From positions 496,001-560,000 of the forward strand of contig JAESUZ010003293.1 in the NCBI GenBank assembly GCA_017311185.1: a stretch of DNA of 64,000 nucleotides, given 5' to 3'. This stretch comes from Proteles cristata cristata (taxonomy: Eukaryota; Chordata; Mammalia; Carnivora; Hyaenidae). Positions 34,543 to 46,689 of this stretch are shown here, piece by piece. The position numbers and the translations under genes were made by a program. Below the pieces are notes generated by a model. That model was not told the DNA's origin, ran no database searches, and saw nothing but the letters and a program-made list of their open reading frames with translations. Position 1 is the first letter of the stretch. Every line of letters starts with the position of its first letter.

Positions 34543-36517
34543 TATTTTTTTTTCTCTTTTGGTTCAAGGACAGCCTTTAGGTTTGTCTCCCCCACTTCCT
34601 CTGAGCAGGGACATTTCTGACTGTCCAAAAGGTGGCCAAGCATTTACACTGCCATTATATTTAGTAACAAGATCGAAAAGATTCAGATGTCTGCCATGCC
34701 ACCTACTCAAGTGGATTGTCTCTGAATAGTTTCAATGAAAGTTGTGCAAGGAAATGATATCGTGCAGTCTTGGGGCTCCGGGGAATAATGTGGGCATTCC
34801 CAGAGGAGAGTGAGCCTTTGTTGAATCTGCTTCTTTATGAGTAACACAGGAAGCTGAGCCCTCTTTCATTGTAACTTTTTCATTTCGGAAAAGCCATCCG
34901 AATAGTTCCAAGTAGAGTCGAAGCAAAGTTATTAATGTCAAGAAGCCAAGCTCTTTCTCCATGGCTTGCTGGACGAGGAAGGAAGAAAACTGTTTGTACT
35001 CAATTGTCCTCTGCTTCTCCTGCTTGAGCCAAAGAAGCAGGAAGGAGGGGGAATGAATAAGTGAAAAGATATGGTGTTTATCTTTGAACAAAATCACAAT
35101 GTTCTGCACTCAGCTCCGGCAGTCAGATGTGGCCGCTGTGTCTTTAAGACAGATAGTTCCTTCTGTGAGAGACGACACACTAATTATAGTGCTTGTGCCA
35201 CAGGGAACTCACACATGCAACCCATTACGGAAAATATAATTTCTTTTTCTTTAAGAATACTCAAGATCATTAGACATGGTTTCTTCAATGCTAAAAAATC
35301 AGGCCCCGAAATGAAAACAAACAGTTTCAAGTATTTGCAACCTAATGCCCGCATGTATTTATGGCAATATAGTAAGAGTGCCCTAAAATGTGGTTTGACA
35401 TTTCATGCTGCACTGTTTTTCTATTTTTCCAATTCTCTAACATGTGTCATCTTGCCCTATACTGCTGTAGTTTTACTATATCCCAAATATTTGAGGGGCA
35501 GGAGCTATAGCGACTCCCAAATACTTGGGCTTTCAGGGAGCTAATGAACAAGAAGCAGCAGCCCAGAAGCTTGTTGTAAATTAAATAAACTCCTTATAAA
35601 TTAAACATGGTAACATATGAACGCGAATGTAGGGCATGTCAGCATGACATAACTTTTAAAAACCAGCAATGAAATGTACAGCGCTGCTTTCTCTAATGAT
35701 GTGCCACGCTAATTTAAGGCTAAGGTGATGATTCCGTTGATTTAGCAGTTCAACATGGAACTCATACATGGGAATAAAATCCATAGTAAAGAAATCATGG
35801 GGACCTTAGCATTTATGAGTATAGAGTTAGGTATGTTATTGTATGGGAGAAAGATATACTTTTCAATCCAATCCATTTTCTCTGTCATAAACTAACCCAC
35901 GACATTTAGGCTGAACAGAAAGCAGGCTTTCTGGATTCAAAGAAAATACATCCTTTTTTAAATTAAATATGCAGATTCTGAATGGGACAGTAATTGGTAC
36001 ATTATCTTTTTCATTTCATTTTATTGTGTATGTTTTGCTTCTTTCACCGGTTTACCTTTCTAGCCTGTTTTTTTCCTTTTATTTATCTTTTTGCAGATAT
36101 TCTGATATAGAAAAAATAGAAATGTGAGACATCACTTATAATCCCTTATCAAACATAAAGTACCCTAAAAGATGTGCAAGTTCCACCTTAATAAGAGGAC
36201 AAAAGCAGAAAGAAAGACATATCCTCTGACCATGCTTGGGTTCAAGGAAGGAGAGACTTGTTCTATTCAGGGGGAGCAGCCTGGCGGATAGAATGTGTAT
36301 GCTCCAATCTGTTGCATTTCCGGTTTACTCCTGCTCTAGAGAAAAATAGTCCCAATCAATCAGGTTAATTTTGAATGTTCATGTTTATCTCAATGATAAC
36401 TGGATTTATTTTTAAGATACATTTGGCTAACTAGGTAATCCAGCTTCTACAGTCATATTACTACCGGATACCAGATTTTTTGAGTCCATTTTACCTATGT
36501 AGAGCTTTTGCTACATG
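34543..36517. other. Single-copy block with two head-to-head open frames
   Basis: About 2 kb contains no repeat I recognise. A minus frame (35109-34732, 125 aa) and a plus frame (35071-35544, 157 aa) overlap by 39 bp. The plus frame is the longest non-repeat frame in the window, but it shows no domain or splice structure. Both are probably chance. Confidence 0.4.
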
Positions 36518-36531
36518 GAAATAGCCTTTTT

Positions 36532-36775
36532 TATATATTTTATTTTTTTAACATTTTATTTATTTCTGAGAGAGAGAGACAGAGAGGGAGAGACAGAGAG
36601 ACAGCGTGAGCAGGGGAGGGTCAGAGAGAGAAGGAGATACAGAATCTGAAGTAGGCTCCAGGCTCTGACCTAGCTGTCAGCACAGAGCCTGAGCGAGGCT
36701 CGAGTCCACGAACCGTGAGATCATGACCTGAGCCGAAGACAGACACTTAACTGACTGAGCCACCCAGGCATCCCA
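36532..36775 (-). mobile_element. CAN-SINE with expanded GA tract
   Basis: A minus SINE with a long GAGA/CAGA stretch (36568-36606). TSDs of 14 bp lie at 36518-36531 and 36776-36789 (GAAATRRCCTTTTT type, one mismatch). Confidence 0.93.
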
Positions 36776-37139
36776 GAAATAACCTTTTTAGAATAGACAC
36801 TTCTGCACAGGACAGAAACATTATAGCTCGAATCCCTTGGTAAGCAGTTGTCACGACATCCAAATTGGCAACTGGCAATGCTGCCTTAATCATGTTGGTG
36901 GAAATCATACACGTTTTTGCTTTAGTGGCAACAGATGATCGTACGGGGTAACAAATGCAAAGCAGGAGGGAAGTAATGACTTCATATTTTGTTCCTTGCT
37001 CCTGCCACCCTTCACTACCTGTAGATCTCAACACATCATGCTCTCCCTTCCTTGGGCCTCTAAACTTGATACTCATGCTGTGGAGATTGAGCTTTTTGGT
37101 CTCTTTTACTTGACTAATTTCACTATCCCTATAGGTTTT

Positions 37140-37395
37140 CAGTTTAGATAAGATTTCCTCCAAGAAGCCTTCCCTGATGGTTTAGGATAAAGTTAGGCTT
37201 TGCCTATGTGCATCCACAGCGTCTGTTCACCTCACACTAGCATTTACTATATACTAAGTTACAACTGCCATACACTTGCATGTAAGTTCCTTAGGGTAGA
37301 GAATAGAGCCTGTTCAGAAGGTTCGGTCCCAGGGCCTGGCCCTCAGTCTGCCATGTAGTTAGATGCGCGTAATTGTTGAACAAATTAGCAAGGTG
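37140..37395 (+). mobile_element. L2 LINE 3' end
   Basis: 'ctccaagaagccttccctga' then 'catttactatatactaagtt', 'gtaagttccttagggtagag' and 'gttgaacaaatta' give the L2 3' end in order. Confidence 0.8.
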
Positions 37396-37409
37396 TTGGT
37401 GGCGATGAC

Positions 37410-37560
37410 ACTGCTAATCATGGCTAAGTACTGAGTGCTTATCATGTGCTAAGGACCGTTCTGAGCCCTTCACGTTTAATCTTCACAAAAGCCCTGTATG
37501 GCAGGTGCCATGACCATCCTCATTTTAGAGATGAAGAAACTGAGGCACAAGGAATCTTCA
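37410..37560 (+). mobile_element. MIR SINE
   Basis: 'gcttatcatgtgctaaggac', 'tttaatcttcacaaaagccc', 'catcctcattttagagatga', 'agaaactgaggcacaagga' are a clear MIR core. Confidence 0.8.
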
Positions 37561-39634
37561 GTACCTTTTTGAATGATGGCTTCACTTTGAAAATGGCTTG
37601 TCAATTTCAGTGAATGTAGTTTATATGCTGGGAACTAAAGGGAACTGAAGGGTTACTGCTAATTGATAACAGATCAAAATAATTAGGTTGAACCATACGA
37701 AACTGTTGATATTCAATTGGTTTTGACTTACAAATATGGCATTTCAAGTGTTTCAACCACCTATATTGAGTTCAGCTACAGCTTAGTCTTTATCTTTGTT
37801 CCCTACCCCACTCACCCTTGGCTGGAAAAAATACCACACTCCTACATATCGTCATGCTAAGGAGTGATAGGTGCATGGACAGGGACCAGAGAAAGCATTT
37901 GTGCATAGAAATCTCTTTAACTGTGTCAAGAGAGCCTCGTTTCTATGGTTGGCTAAGACTTACTGATCTCTTTGCCATATATAACCTTTTTGTGAACAAT
38001 GACATTGACTGTAATACATTCTGTCTATGCAGACCATGTCTAGGGCCCCAAAAGAGGTAAAATCAGTAATAACATGGTTTTCCATAGTTTTAACTCATAT
38101 ATGATGACATAAAGCCAAAGGTAAAAGGAAAAAAGAATTTGGAGTTGAAAATGATTTAAATTTGCCAGTTCCCAGCACTTTTGGAACACTGCCAGGGTTA
38201 ATTTGGATTGGGCCTTTCAGAGTCTGCATGGCTCTAACCTGATGTAGCCTAAAAAACATACTTGATATAAAGAGGTAAAAAAAAAAGTCCACCTAACTGG
38301 ACACAACTGCCAGTCTGTTCTCAGGTTGCCCAGCCTTGCCCCCGAATGTTTTATTTGTTTCATTCCAGAAGAGGGTGATACTGTGTCTCTTAGTGAAAGG
38401 CATTTGTAATGAGAATAACTTATAGGCTAATCCAAAACGGAGTAAGGCAAATGCGCACAGGAGGGAATAGGACTTGTTTTCAGGCTGGAAACATTTTTCA
38501 GCATTCGCTGGAGATTTTTATTTCGAAATCTCCAAATTCAACAATTCTTCAGCCTCTGTAAACTTTCAAATGGAAAGCTCCAATATTTAGAGTAAATAAT
38601 GTCTAAGCTTCCCCTTCACAGCAAGTTTTCTTTTTCTCCCCTGCCATAAGAGTGTTATATCCTGGCAACTGAAATACAGAACCCCTTTGTAGTAAAGCTA
38701 TCATACTATACTACTCAGAATGTGTCGCTAATGAGGTTATAGCTTAATAGAACCATAGAAGGACACTGAAAAAAGAAAATACCCTGACAAATGTGTTGAC
38801 CAAAGGATGCCAACAAGTCTCCCAGGGTCCTGTCCGAAATTCAAGGATTTACAAAAAAAAAAAAAGAAAAAGTAAAAATGAACGTTAGTGTATGTGAAAA
38901 ATCATAACATTGAAACATAAGTCCATTTATCTTTTAACTATTTTTCTAGTTCTCTTCCAAAATTTTACTGGTTATTAAAACACTGCTGTGTAAATAAAAA
39001 TGTTCTGCTTTATAACTCACCCCCTATTTCTTGTCCTTACAATATAATAATGTCATTGTTTGTTATATCACACATATTCTTAAAGTAATGGGGCTTGATG
39101 TGAAGGGCTTTAAATAGCACACTGAGGAAGGGCTTCTGCAGAAAAATGAGTGCGGGGAATCAAGTACAGAATGGTGAGTTCAGAAAGGGACTCTGAAGAA
39201 CTTCTCTGGTTCTGAGGGTCCTTAAAGAGTTTATGTATCATGCTTTTCATCGAGATAAGCAGCACTCTTCATAAACATCCTCTTATTCCTTAAGCAGGCC
39301 GTCCAAGACTGAACTGTCCAATGACAAAGTCATGGGGAACGTACTTCCAGAATTTCAGTGAATCCATTCAAATTCCCAGATGGGGAATTTAGGTGCAAAT
39401 AAATTTTGCTAGCACCACACTAATTCACATGCTGCATTTTATTAGCAAACACCCCTTGCCCTGATGAGTAAACGAGTAAATGTCCAAGTTCTCTTTTGAG
39501 ATATTCACAATCAACTACTACACATACCCAACTCTCTTGAGTCGGGACCACCAAAACCGAGAGCTTAGAGCGGTCTATAAAACATCGACACTCTCAAAGA
39601 TAAGATACAGCATGCGCTGTAATTAGAATTACAG
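37561..39634. other. Single-copy block, possible conserved noncoding sequence
   Basis: About 2 kb carries no repeat. Bases 38340-38640 are free of low-complexity runs and contain a short inverted repeat (38510-38517 with 38526-38533). No exon is visible. Confidence 0.4.
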
Positions 39635-39800
39635 GCTGTAGGAGATGGAATGGGCCTTTGAGGTAATTTAGTTCAAACTTCTCATTGTACAGTTGAGCTT
39701 GAGTGACTTTTCCAAATGTTATTCAGCCGGTTAATGGCTGACCTGGGAGTAGAAACAGGTCTCCTGACTCTTATTCCACTGCTTTTGCCATTATCACAGG
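39635..39800 (+). mobile_element. MIR SINE
   Basis: 'gaatgggcctttgaggtaat', 'tagttcaaacttctcattgt', 'acagttgagcttgagtgac' and 'ctgacctgggagtagaaaca' follow the MIR core. Confidence 0.65.
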
Positions 39801-40195
39801 CTTCAGCCATGATCTGCTATTTGGACAAGGTCAGTAAACTCAGGCTCTATCAAGACTTGATGCGGAGAGATTCCATTAACAAGAGGCCTTAACTGAAAAC
39901 TCTCTGTATCTAATTCCCAAAAATTCAAGTTGAGGGATAATTTGGTAGGTACTCTCTCAGCATGAAAAGGCAAAGGGAACTAACTGTATGAACTAGGATT
40001 CAATTCTAATGCATCTGTTAAAACAACTGCGTCAAGATTAATAAGCATGTACTAAATGTGGAAAAATTTTTCTAATTTGGGGCATTTCCCCCCCTTTTAT
40101 TTCATATCATACCTGTGTGATAGGAGTGAAGAGTTTCTGTTGTGTGAAACTGTCAATTTTTCTCCAATGACAGTATGTTCTACTGGGGGGAAAAG

Positions 40196-40306
40196 GCACT
40201 AAGTTGGGAATCAAGAGACCTGGTTCTGTTCCGGGCTTTGCCATTAATTCACAGAGATACTCTCGCTTTCTGAGTCAGTTTCCTCATCTATAAACTAAAA
40301 GGTTTG
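40196..40306 (+). mobile_element. MIR fragment
   Basis: 'agagacctggttctgttccg', 'ggctttgccattaattcac', 'gagtcagtttcctcatctat' match the 5' half of MIR. Confidence 0.65.
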
Positions 40307-40481
40307 TTTTTTTAAAACGTGTACTCAGAAAAGCCCAGGAGGTTCTGTGAAGGTGTCCTGGGAGCTGACCAAAGGGGCCAGGAGAAGAGCGGTGGGAAGC
40401 TATCCCGGGGTTCCACCCCAACCTCAGCTGGGCTAGTTCCACTTTGATTTGATTTAAAAAACATTTTTAGGGGCGCCTGGG

Positions 40482-40493
40482 TGGCTTAGTCGG
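40482..40493 (+). promoter_or_regulatory. RNA polymerase III A box in SINE
   Basis: TGGCTTAGTCGG fits the tRNA-type A box pattern TRGYnnAnnnG. Its position in the head is as expected for a tRNA-derived SINE. Confidence 0.7.
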
Positions 40494-40537
40494 TTAAGCG
40501 TCCGACTTTCGCTTAGGTCATGATCTCGCGGTTCGTG

Positions 40538-40548
40538 GGTTCGAGCCC
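40538..40548 (+). promoter_or_regulatory. RNA polymerase III B box in SINE
   Basis: GGTTCGAGCCC fits the B box (GGTTCGAnnCC) and lies about 45 bp after the A box. Confidence 0.75.
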
Positions 40549-40689
40549 CGCGTCGGGCTCTGTGCTGACTGCCAGCTCGAGCCTGGAGCCTGTTTCAGTC
40601 TGTGACTCCCTCTCTCTCTGACCCTCCCCTGCTCACGCTGTCTCTCTCTCTCCTAGAAATAAATAAAACATTAAAAAAAAACATTTTAA

Positions 40690-40779
40690 AAATGTTTGTT
40701 TATTTATTTATTTATTTTGAGAGAGCGAGCGAGCAGGGGAGGGGCAGAGAGAGAGACACACACACAGAATCCGAACTGT
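40690..40779 (-). mobile_element. CAN-SINE tail fragment, opposite orientation
   Basis: The reversed tail (TTTATTTATTTATTTATTTT) and CT-rich part of a SINE stop after AGAATCCGAA; the tRNA head is missing. It lies about 14 bp from the SINE at 40470, in opposite orientation. Confidence 0.8.
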
Positions 40780-40804
40780 TAGCAATTTCCTGACCATGCA
40801 ATGC

Positions 40805-41100
40805 TGTTCTCCTCGGAACTCTACTTTCGCCAATGTTCCCTCTGCGTCTCTTCCTTCCTTGTGTGGCTAACGTCTTTTTATCCTTCAAAATTCAGCTCAG
40901 GCAATCCTGCAAGCCTGCTCAGAGCCCCAGAACTACCTGAAGTAACCTCCACTTGCTCCCATTTTATCCTGTGAAGGATTATTACAGTAATTAAGAAGTG
41001 GAATGAGACTATATAATTCTATACTGTTTCTTTCGATTGGGATGTGTCTTGTGGGCCACGCCTTTCTCTTCAATACCTGTTAAAATATTAGTGCCTAAAA
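40805..41100 (+). mobile_element. L2 LINE fragment
   Basis: 'atgttccctctgcgtctctt', 'tttttatccttcaaaattca', 'gctcaggcaatcctgcaag', then 'ttatcctgtgaaggattatt' follow L2 near its 3' end. Confidence 0.7.
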
Positions 41101-41353
41101 ATTGAAGAAAGACTCAGAGAAAAAAAAAAAAAAGCATGCGTTCAACTTGATTTCAAAAAGTCTAAAAAAGCTCTTGATGATGCTCAGCTTATTTCTTTGA
41201 AGTCTTATTCTCCTATTGTGCACACCTTAATCTAAGCTAATTTAAGAAATGATTTTCAATAAGAACTTGACTGCATTAGATGATATCTGTTTATTATGAA
41301 GCAACAGGAAGGTTTAGCCAGGAGGAGCAATGCTCCATTTAAAAACTGTTTTC

Positions 41354-41561
41354 AGGGGCCCCTGGGTGGCTCACTCAGCTAAGCGTCCAGCTCTTGATTT
41401 TGGCTCAGGTCATGATCTCATGGTTTGTGAGTTTGAGCCCCATGTTGGGCTCTGTGCTGACAGCACGGAGCCTGCTTCGGATTCTCTGTCTGTCCCTCTC
41501 TATGTCCCTCCCCTGCTCGCACTCACTCTCCCTGTCAAAAAGAAATAAATAAACATAAAGA
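41354..41561 (+). mobile_element. CAN-SINE
   Basis: A plus SINE (GGGGCCCCTGGGTGGCTCAC). Imperfect TSDs lie at 41341-41353 and about 41561-41572 (AAAACTGTTTTCA versus AAGACTGTTTCA). Confidence 0.93.
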
Positions 41562-41699
41562 AGACTGTTTCAAAAAGTTCTCACAAAAAAAATACTGAAA
41601 AACCATTGATTAAAAAAACACAACAAAATAACAAAGTTAACCAGAGAGTCAGTGTATATTTGCAGAATATTTGTATGTATATATATTGAATCTTTCATC

Positions 41700-42335
41700 T
41701 AACTATTCACTAATTATTTGTCAAGGGCCCAGTACTTACTAGCCACACTTAGAATACTAGCCTGGAAAGTATTGGTGGGCAAAAGAGGCGAAGTCCGTGC
41801 CCTCACATATTACGCTGGGAGAAATATACAAACACAAATAAATTGTGGCGGGGGGACAAGTACTGGGGAAAGACACTGGGGACTGCTGAGAGGGCATGGA
41901 GTTACTAGTACAGGTAAGGTTTCAGGGAAGGCCCATCAGCTAAGTAACACTGGATCGGAGGAAATGAGGGAGTAAGCCAGGCAGATATATGCAGAAAAGC
42001 AATGTAGGTAGAGAAAATTCCAAGTGTGAAGGCCCGGAGGTAAGAGCCTAAGTGGAGTGTTTGAGGCTCAGGAGAGGGGCCAGTGTGGCTGTGGCAGGAA
42101 GAGCAGGGTGGGAGGGGGAGACGAGTTAGGAGAGGTCGAGTGGGGCAAGGCCAACAGAACATTAGATGTAAAGACTCGGAGTACATCAGACATGCGGAAG
42201 AGTAATGTTCTCCAACCTTCTAAGGAGTTCTGCTATGAAAGGGCAGTAACAGTAACAGTAAACTGAATGGTCAAGGACAGGACTCAAGACGGGGAGGCCT
42301 GAATCTGTTCATATACGGAGAGGAGGAGGAGGGGG
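41700..42335 (-). mobile_element. L2 LINE 3' region, minus strand
   Basis: 'cagggaaggcccatcagcta', 'gagtaagccaggcagatata', 'ttccaagtgtgaaggcccgg', 'ggggccagtgtggctgtgg' match L2 reversed over more than 500 bp, the longest L2 piece in the window. Confidence 0.75.
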
Positions 42336-45300
42336 GATGGAGCACGTGCCTGACAAAGTCGTGAGTACTTCAGAAACAGGTCCGACAGAGGAGAGAGAAT
42401 TAACCACAGGCATTCTGAGGTGGAGAAGAAAATAATCCAGAAAGCCTACACTGGCCTTGGATTTTTTTTTTTTTTTTTTTTTTTTAAGAGCGAAGCAAAC
42501 TGTCTACAGAGAGGCACGGGGGCTTGGGAAGAGGTAACAGTTTTGGTACAGTTCCTATGGGGATGTTAATGAACAAACTCCCTCAAATGTTCTTACTTCT
42601 CCACTTCCTGGCTTTTGAAGGGGAGATGACACAAAAAGTGTGCATGAATTGTGTTCTGTTGTTCAGTTGGGGAGCTGGGAAGAAAGAAAAGATTAAAAAT
42701 GATGAAAGCAGGAGGCTCTGGTGTGAGTCAAATGAGGTTCAGTCTTTTTCTGCACCACCTGGGGTGACAACTCCTTTTGTCACCTGAAGACCTGAAACCA
42801 TTCACTCGACTTATGTCCTACAGAAAGCTCTGGCCACACATATCTGTCATTTGCCACAGCCTTCAATGGCTGCTGGAGGGGAAGCTCTAAATTATTCCTT
42901 AGCTGGTAAAACATTAGCTCACAGGAAGACAAGCAGGAAGGAGTGACCAAAATCAGTATAAACACAAATCATTACTAGGGGCTGTTCTTAAATCAGAGGA
43001 ACAGCACATTTAGTGAAGAGCTATTGCCCAGTTAAAAAGAGTACTCAAACCCTAGGCGTTCTTAGATATTATGGAGAGGAAGGTGAAAGTAAGCCTCATC
43101 ACTATACTTTAACTGCAGTTGTTAAATTAGTGACAATAGGAAAAAAGTATCTCATTTCTCCGATGAAATGAATGAAAAACAAGCACTATAATGATTGAAC
43201 TTTGGGCCACAGAACATTAAATCTTCAAAAAATTTCTCATATAGCTGCTAATAAAGAAAGATGCGACTTATTAATGAAATACACTTGGTAATAGAGGACT
43301 ACTAAAGAGTCAATCTTCAATTCAGAATAACTTAAAGATCTTGGACTACAAGCATGATTCATTAAAGGAAGACTCAACTTGGAATTCCAACTGCCGATGC
43401 TGTCTCTTCTAGCAAGCTGTTTATTTTTGTTTTAAGCAGCAGTAAGCAATCCCACCCTTAATTCTGATTTACAATCACAGCCTGCATGTGCCAGCCCGTA
43501 ACAAACGTGCATGACACATGGTGGAATCTCACTGGTTCACACCCCTTCGAAAACCACAACCCCCCCAACTTTCAATAAAGCAAAGGCCTCTTTACCTAAG
43601 TGCACATTAGCCACTGGCTTAGGCAGGCTGTATGACATGGCCGACTCCCCAGTGGGCAGGCACAGTGCAGCAAGGCAGTCATTAAGCTATTGAGTTTCAT
43701 TCCAGTAACTCTTCAAATACATTCTTCATTGTACCAGAAAGTATGTTTGTTTGATGCTGGAACTTTGATTTCCCCCTCCGATTCCCCCTCCTACCCTCAC
43801 CCCTGTTTTGGTATTTGTTCCCATGCTAACGTATTCGCAAAAATTCAGTAATTCTCAATGGGTCTCTTGGTCATTAGTGCAAATTAGTGAGGTTTTACTG
43901 AATATGGTCAGATTTGATTTGCCAAGTTCTTTTCCCGTTAAGGTTTTAAACCCATGTGTATTTCAAGGGAAATCTAATTTGTAGGTTTCGGATTCATTTA
44001 CACTCAATGCACAAACGTGGTTCTGTAAGTGCCTCCGTAGCTGGTGTATAAGAAGCCACAGGAGCTGGTTTCCCTTCCTTTTAACAAGTTCTTGTTAGAA
44101 TGTTTGCTTTGAAGTAGGTATTTGGACCGTGCTGGAAGCAAATAGAACTAAACCCCAGGAAAATGTAAAGTAAAATTTAAAAACCAGTTCAAAACAGCTT
44201 CCCTTGCCCCAACAATTATACTTTTTAAAGAAAAAACTCTAAGCATGGAACTATCTGCTTAAGCTTTTAAGGATGATGTCACCCACCCACCCTGCCTAGA
44301 TGAGGCTGCATCTCATAATGCTTTTGTCTTGCAGGGCGACAAGAAAATCATCTGATAAGAGGCTTTGTCTGCTAAGCCCCTGCCCTGTCCACTTTTGTCA
44401 TTCCACTGACTGTTCCGTTGCTGGGCCACCTACCATTCCCACTAGGACTCTACTGTTGGGATTCCTTCAGGTGTCATTTCTGTCCACCGCCAGTCCCGCA
44501 CCTACTGATTCCTGCCCTATCTCCTTTTCTCTGGAGCTCCTTAGTGATGTCTGTGATCTTGCACTTCACCCTGGTAACCACTTCCTGCCTTTCCTGATGT
44601 TTGCTCTAACCTCCTGATAAGATGGATTCTTTGTTACCTCGTCATAGATTCCCAATGCCACTTTTGAAGCTGAGATCCACAACTGCAGACCAATGGCTGC
44701 AATCTTGGACCCTCATCTTTCTCCTCCAGGCTGGGCTACTGTGATGATGGCTTCTTTGGAGTCTATACTGGCTCAGGTCGTGGACCTATTGCTGATTCTG
44801 GCTCCCTTCTGTCACAGTGGGTTGCTCTGAGTAAAAGGGGCAAATCTCACTGACACTTTTCCTTACCACAGTGCAAGACATCAGCAACAGGATGGGGGTA
44901 CTGAGGAGACCTGGTGTCCTTGTGGATGGGAGAAACAGTGCTTAGAAAGGCAGGCCGCCTCTAGCGGTGCCAGCTCCTCTCCAAACACCAAAAATAAGCA
45001 CTTCTCAACACTGAGAATACATTGGTTTGCCTTTTTTTTTTCCTCCCTTCCAGCATGCCTGCTTGGAAAGACAAATAGCACATCACACCCCAAGGACTGT
45101 GGCGATACCAAAAAAGCCCTTCTTTACCAACTGTTGCCTCCACAAACAATGCCTTTCAATGCTTGGGAGTTCACTTCAAGTCACTTTGGAAAAAAAATAG
45201 CCATGGATGCTCTAAATGTTGGGATGACTCATTAAGGCAGTGGTGAACTCTGAGCGGAGAACAAAGAGCTGAGATATAAACCACTAAGAGCAACTAAGGC

Positions 45301-45423
45301 TCCAGTGGATTCAGACAGACTTCAAATTGCAACTGTTCTGAAAAATCTACAACTCATTCTGGGACTAGCAAAAGAGGCACACTGACAAATGCTCCTACTA
45401 TGCTCGGACAGTGTCCGTGTGTA

Positions 45424-45425
<2 letters not shown>
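42336..45425. other. Long, nearly repeat-free block
   Basis: About 3.1 kb contains only a 24-base T-run (42462-42485). Bases 44280-44830 are pyrimidine-rich with a 105-aa frame (44300-44617), Ser/Leu-rich and without a recognisable domain. No splice structure is convincing. Confidence 0.45.
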
Positions 45426-45464
<39 letters not shown>

Positions 45465-45611
45465 CTATGTTATATATTTATATATATTATATATGTTACA
45501 TATATTAATATATCAATAATATATTACATATATAACATATATATTTTACATATATCTTACATATACGACGTGTATATTACATACATATTTTATATATATA
45601 TATATATATAA
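45426..45611. repeat. AT-rich dinucleotide tract
   Basis: About 186 bp of (TA)n with degenerate TATATG/TACATA variants. A pure run lies at about 45427-45460 and a second at 45592-45610. The open frame through it is an artefact of composition. Confidence 0.95.
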
Positions 45612-46249
45612 ATACAAAGAAGTCTAAACTGGTTATGCATACCTATGCTTGAGAAAGCCCTTTTCTAATCTGTTTGGAATCTTGTAACACTTTTGGAGAG
45701 AGATGCACATGATCCATTAGAAGATATAGCATAATTATCTCATAACCTCCAGTTAAGGTGTCCCTTGAAAAGGATCTCTGACTGCTAAGGATAGTGACTC
45801 ATTCATTTCACTCGTTCACTCACTCATCTATAAATCTTTAACAAGGTAACAAGCATGTGTCAGGAACCAAGTGAGATTCTCTCCAGTTAGCTGGGGATGA
45901 GAGTAGAAAAGCAGAAATAACATCCTTCCCTTCTATTCACCCTGCCCTCAAACTTAAACAAGGCAAAGGTAGAAAGCAAATCATTTATGTATGTATGTAC
46001 AAAGTCCCAAATGCCTATCTTTTCCTGATCACCTGCCAAATTTGCCTTAAGAAAAAAAAAAAAAAAAGAATTCCATATCTCTCTTTATTTCCCCCTCCCA
46101 CTTCCCAGCTCTTTCCTTTTAAGTGACTTAAATAATGGTGCTTTTAACAATTAGTATTAAGTTATAAATAGCTTCTATTAATGGAACTGTGTCCTTTTCT
46201 CATAACCATTGCCATTAATATGCATATAGAACACAGCAAGATTTAAAAT
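45612..46249. other. Single-copy stretch
   Basis: No gene. A (TATG)n scrap lies near 45987-46000 and an A-run at 46052-46067. Confidence 0.45.
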
Positions 46250-46545
46250 GGTGACCTCAAAGAATTGCATCAGAACGGTATACTTGAGGTTTGTGCGTTT
46301 CATTGCGTGAAGATTTTACCTTAAAAGAAGAAAGGCTGAACTTTACTTCAATGCTTACATGTTAATGTCTGCAATAAAAGATAGCTGATGGATCAATAGA
46401 GGATGGACAGATGTGCAACAAAACAAGAATAAACATCAAGTGTGGATACAGGTGGTGGGTATATGGGTACTCATTATAAACTTAAAATAAGCCTGTTTTT
46501 TAATGTTACAAAGTTTCCATGGCCAAATGTTGGGGAAAAGTTTCT
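46250..46545 (+). mobile_element. Old L1M 3' UTR fragment
   Basis: 'gtatacttgaggtttgtgcg', 'tttcattgcgtgaagatttt' and 'accttaaaagaaga' fit an L1M/ME 3' region; the rest is diverged. Confidence 0.5.
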
Positions 46546-46689
46546 TCAAACTACCACTTTCTAGTTCTATTACACATTTCTTGAGAGTATATTTATTATT
46601 TCTCTGACTGATTTTGAAAACTCCTGAAACTTTAGGTTTTTGCTTAACCTGGAAAGGAGGAAGTGAACACAAACCACCTGGAAGGGAGG

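Larger units (their letters stand above)
40470..40675 (+). mobile_element. Young, CpG-rich CAN-SINE
   Basis: This is the best preserved SINE in the window, keeping most CpGs of the tRNA-derived head (GGGGCGCCTGGG; TTCGAGCCCCGCGTCGGG). TSDs (AAAAAACATTTT) lie at 40456-40467 and 40676-40687. CpG retention implies recent insertion. Confidence 0.95.

Noticed and set aside
40484..40560. Functional tRNA gene inside SINE heads
   Set aside because: The tRNA-like segment carries A and B boxes, but it is the SINE promoter, without a cloverleaf that I could complete.
45411..45611. 66-aa frame rich in Tyr and Ile
   Set aside because: It is the translation of a TA dinucleotide tract.
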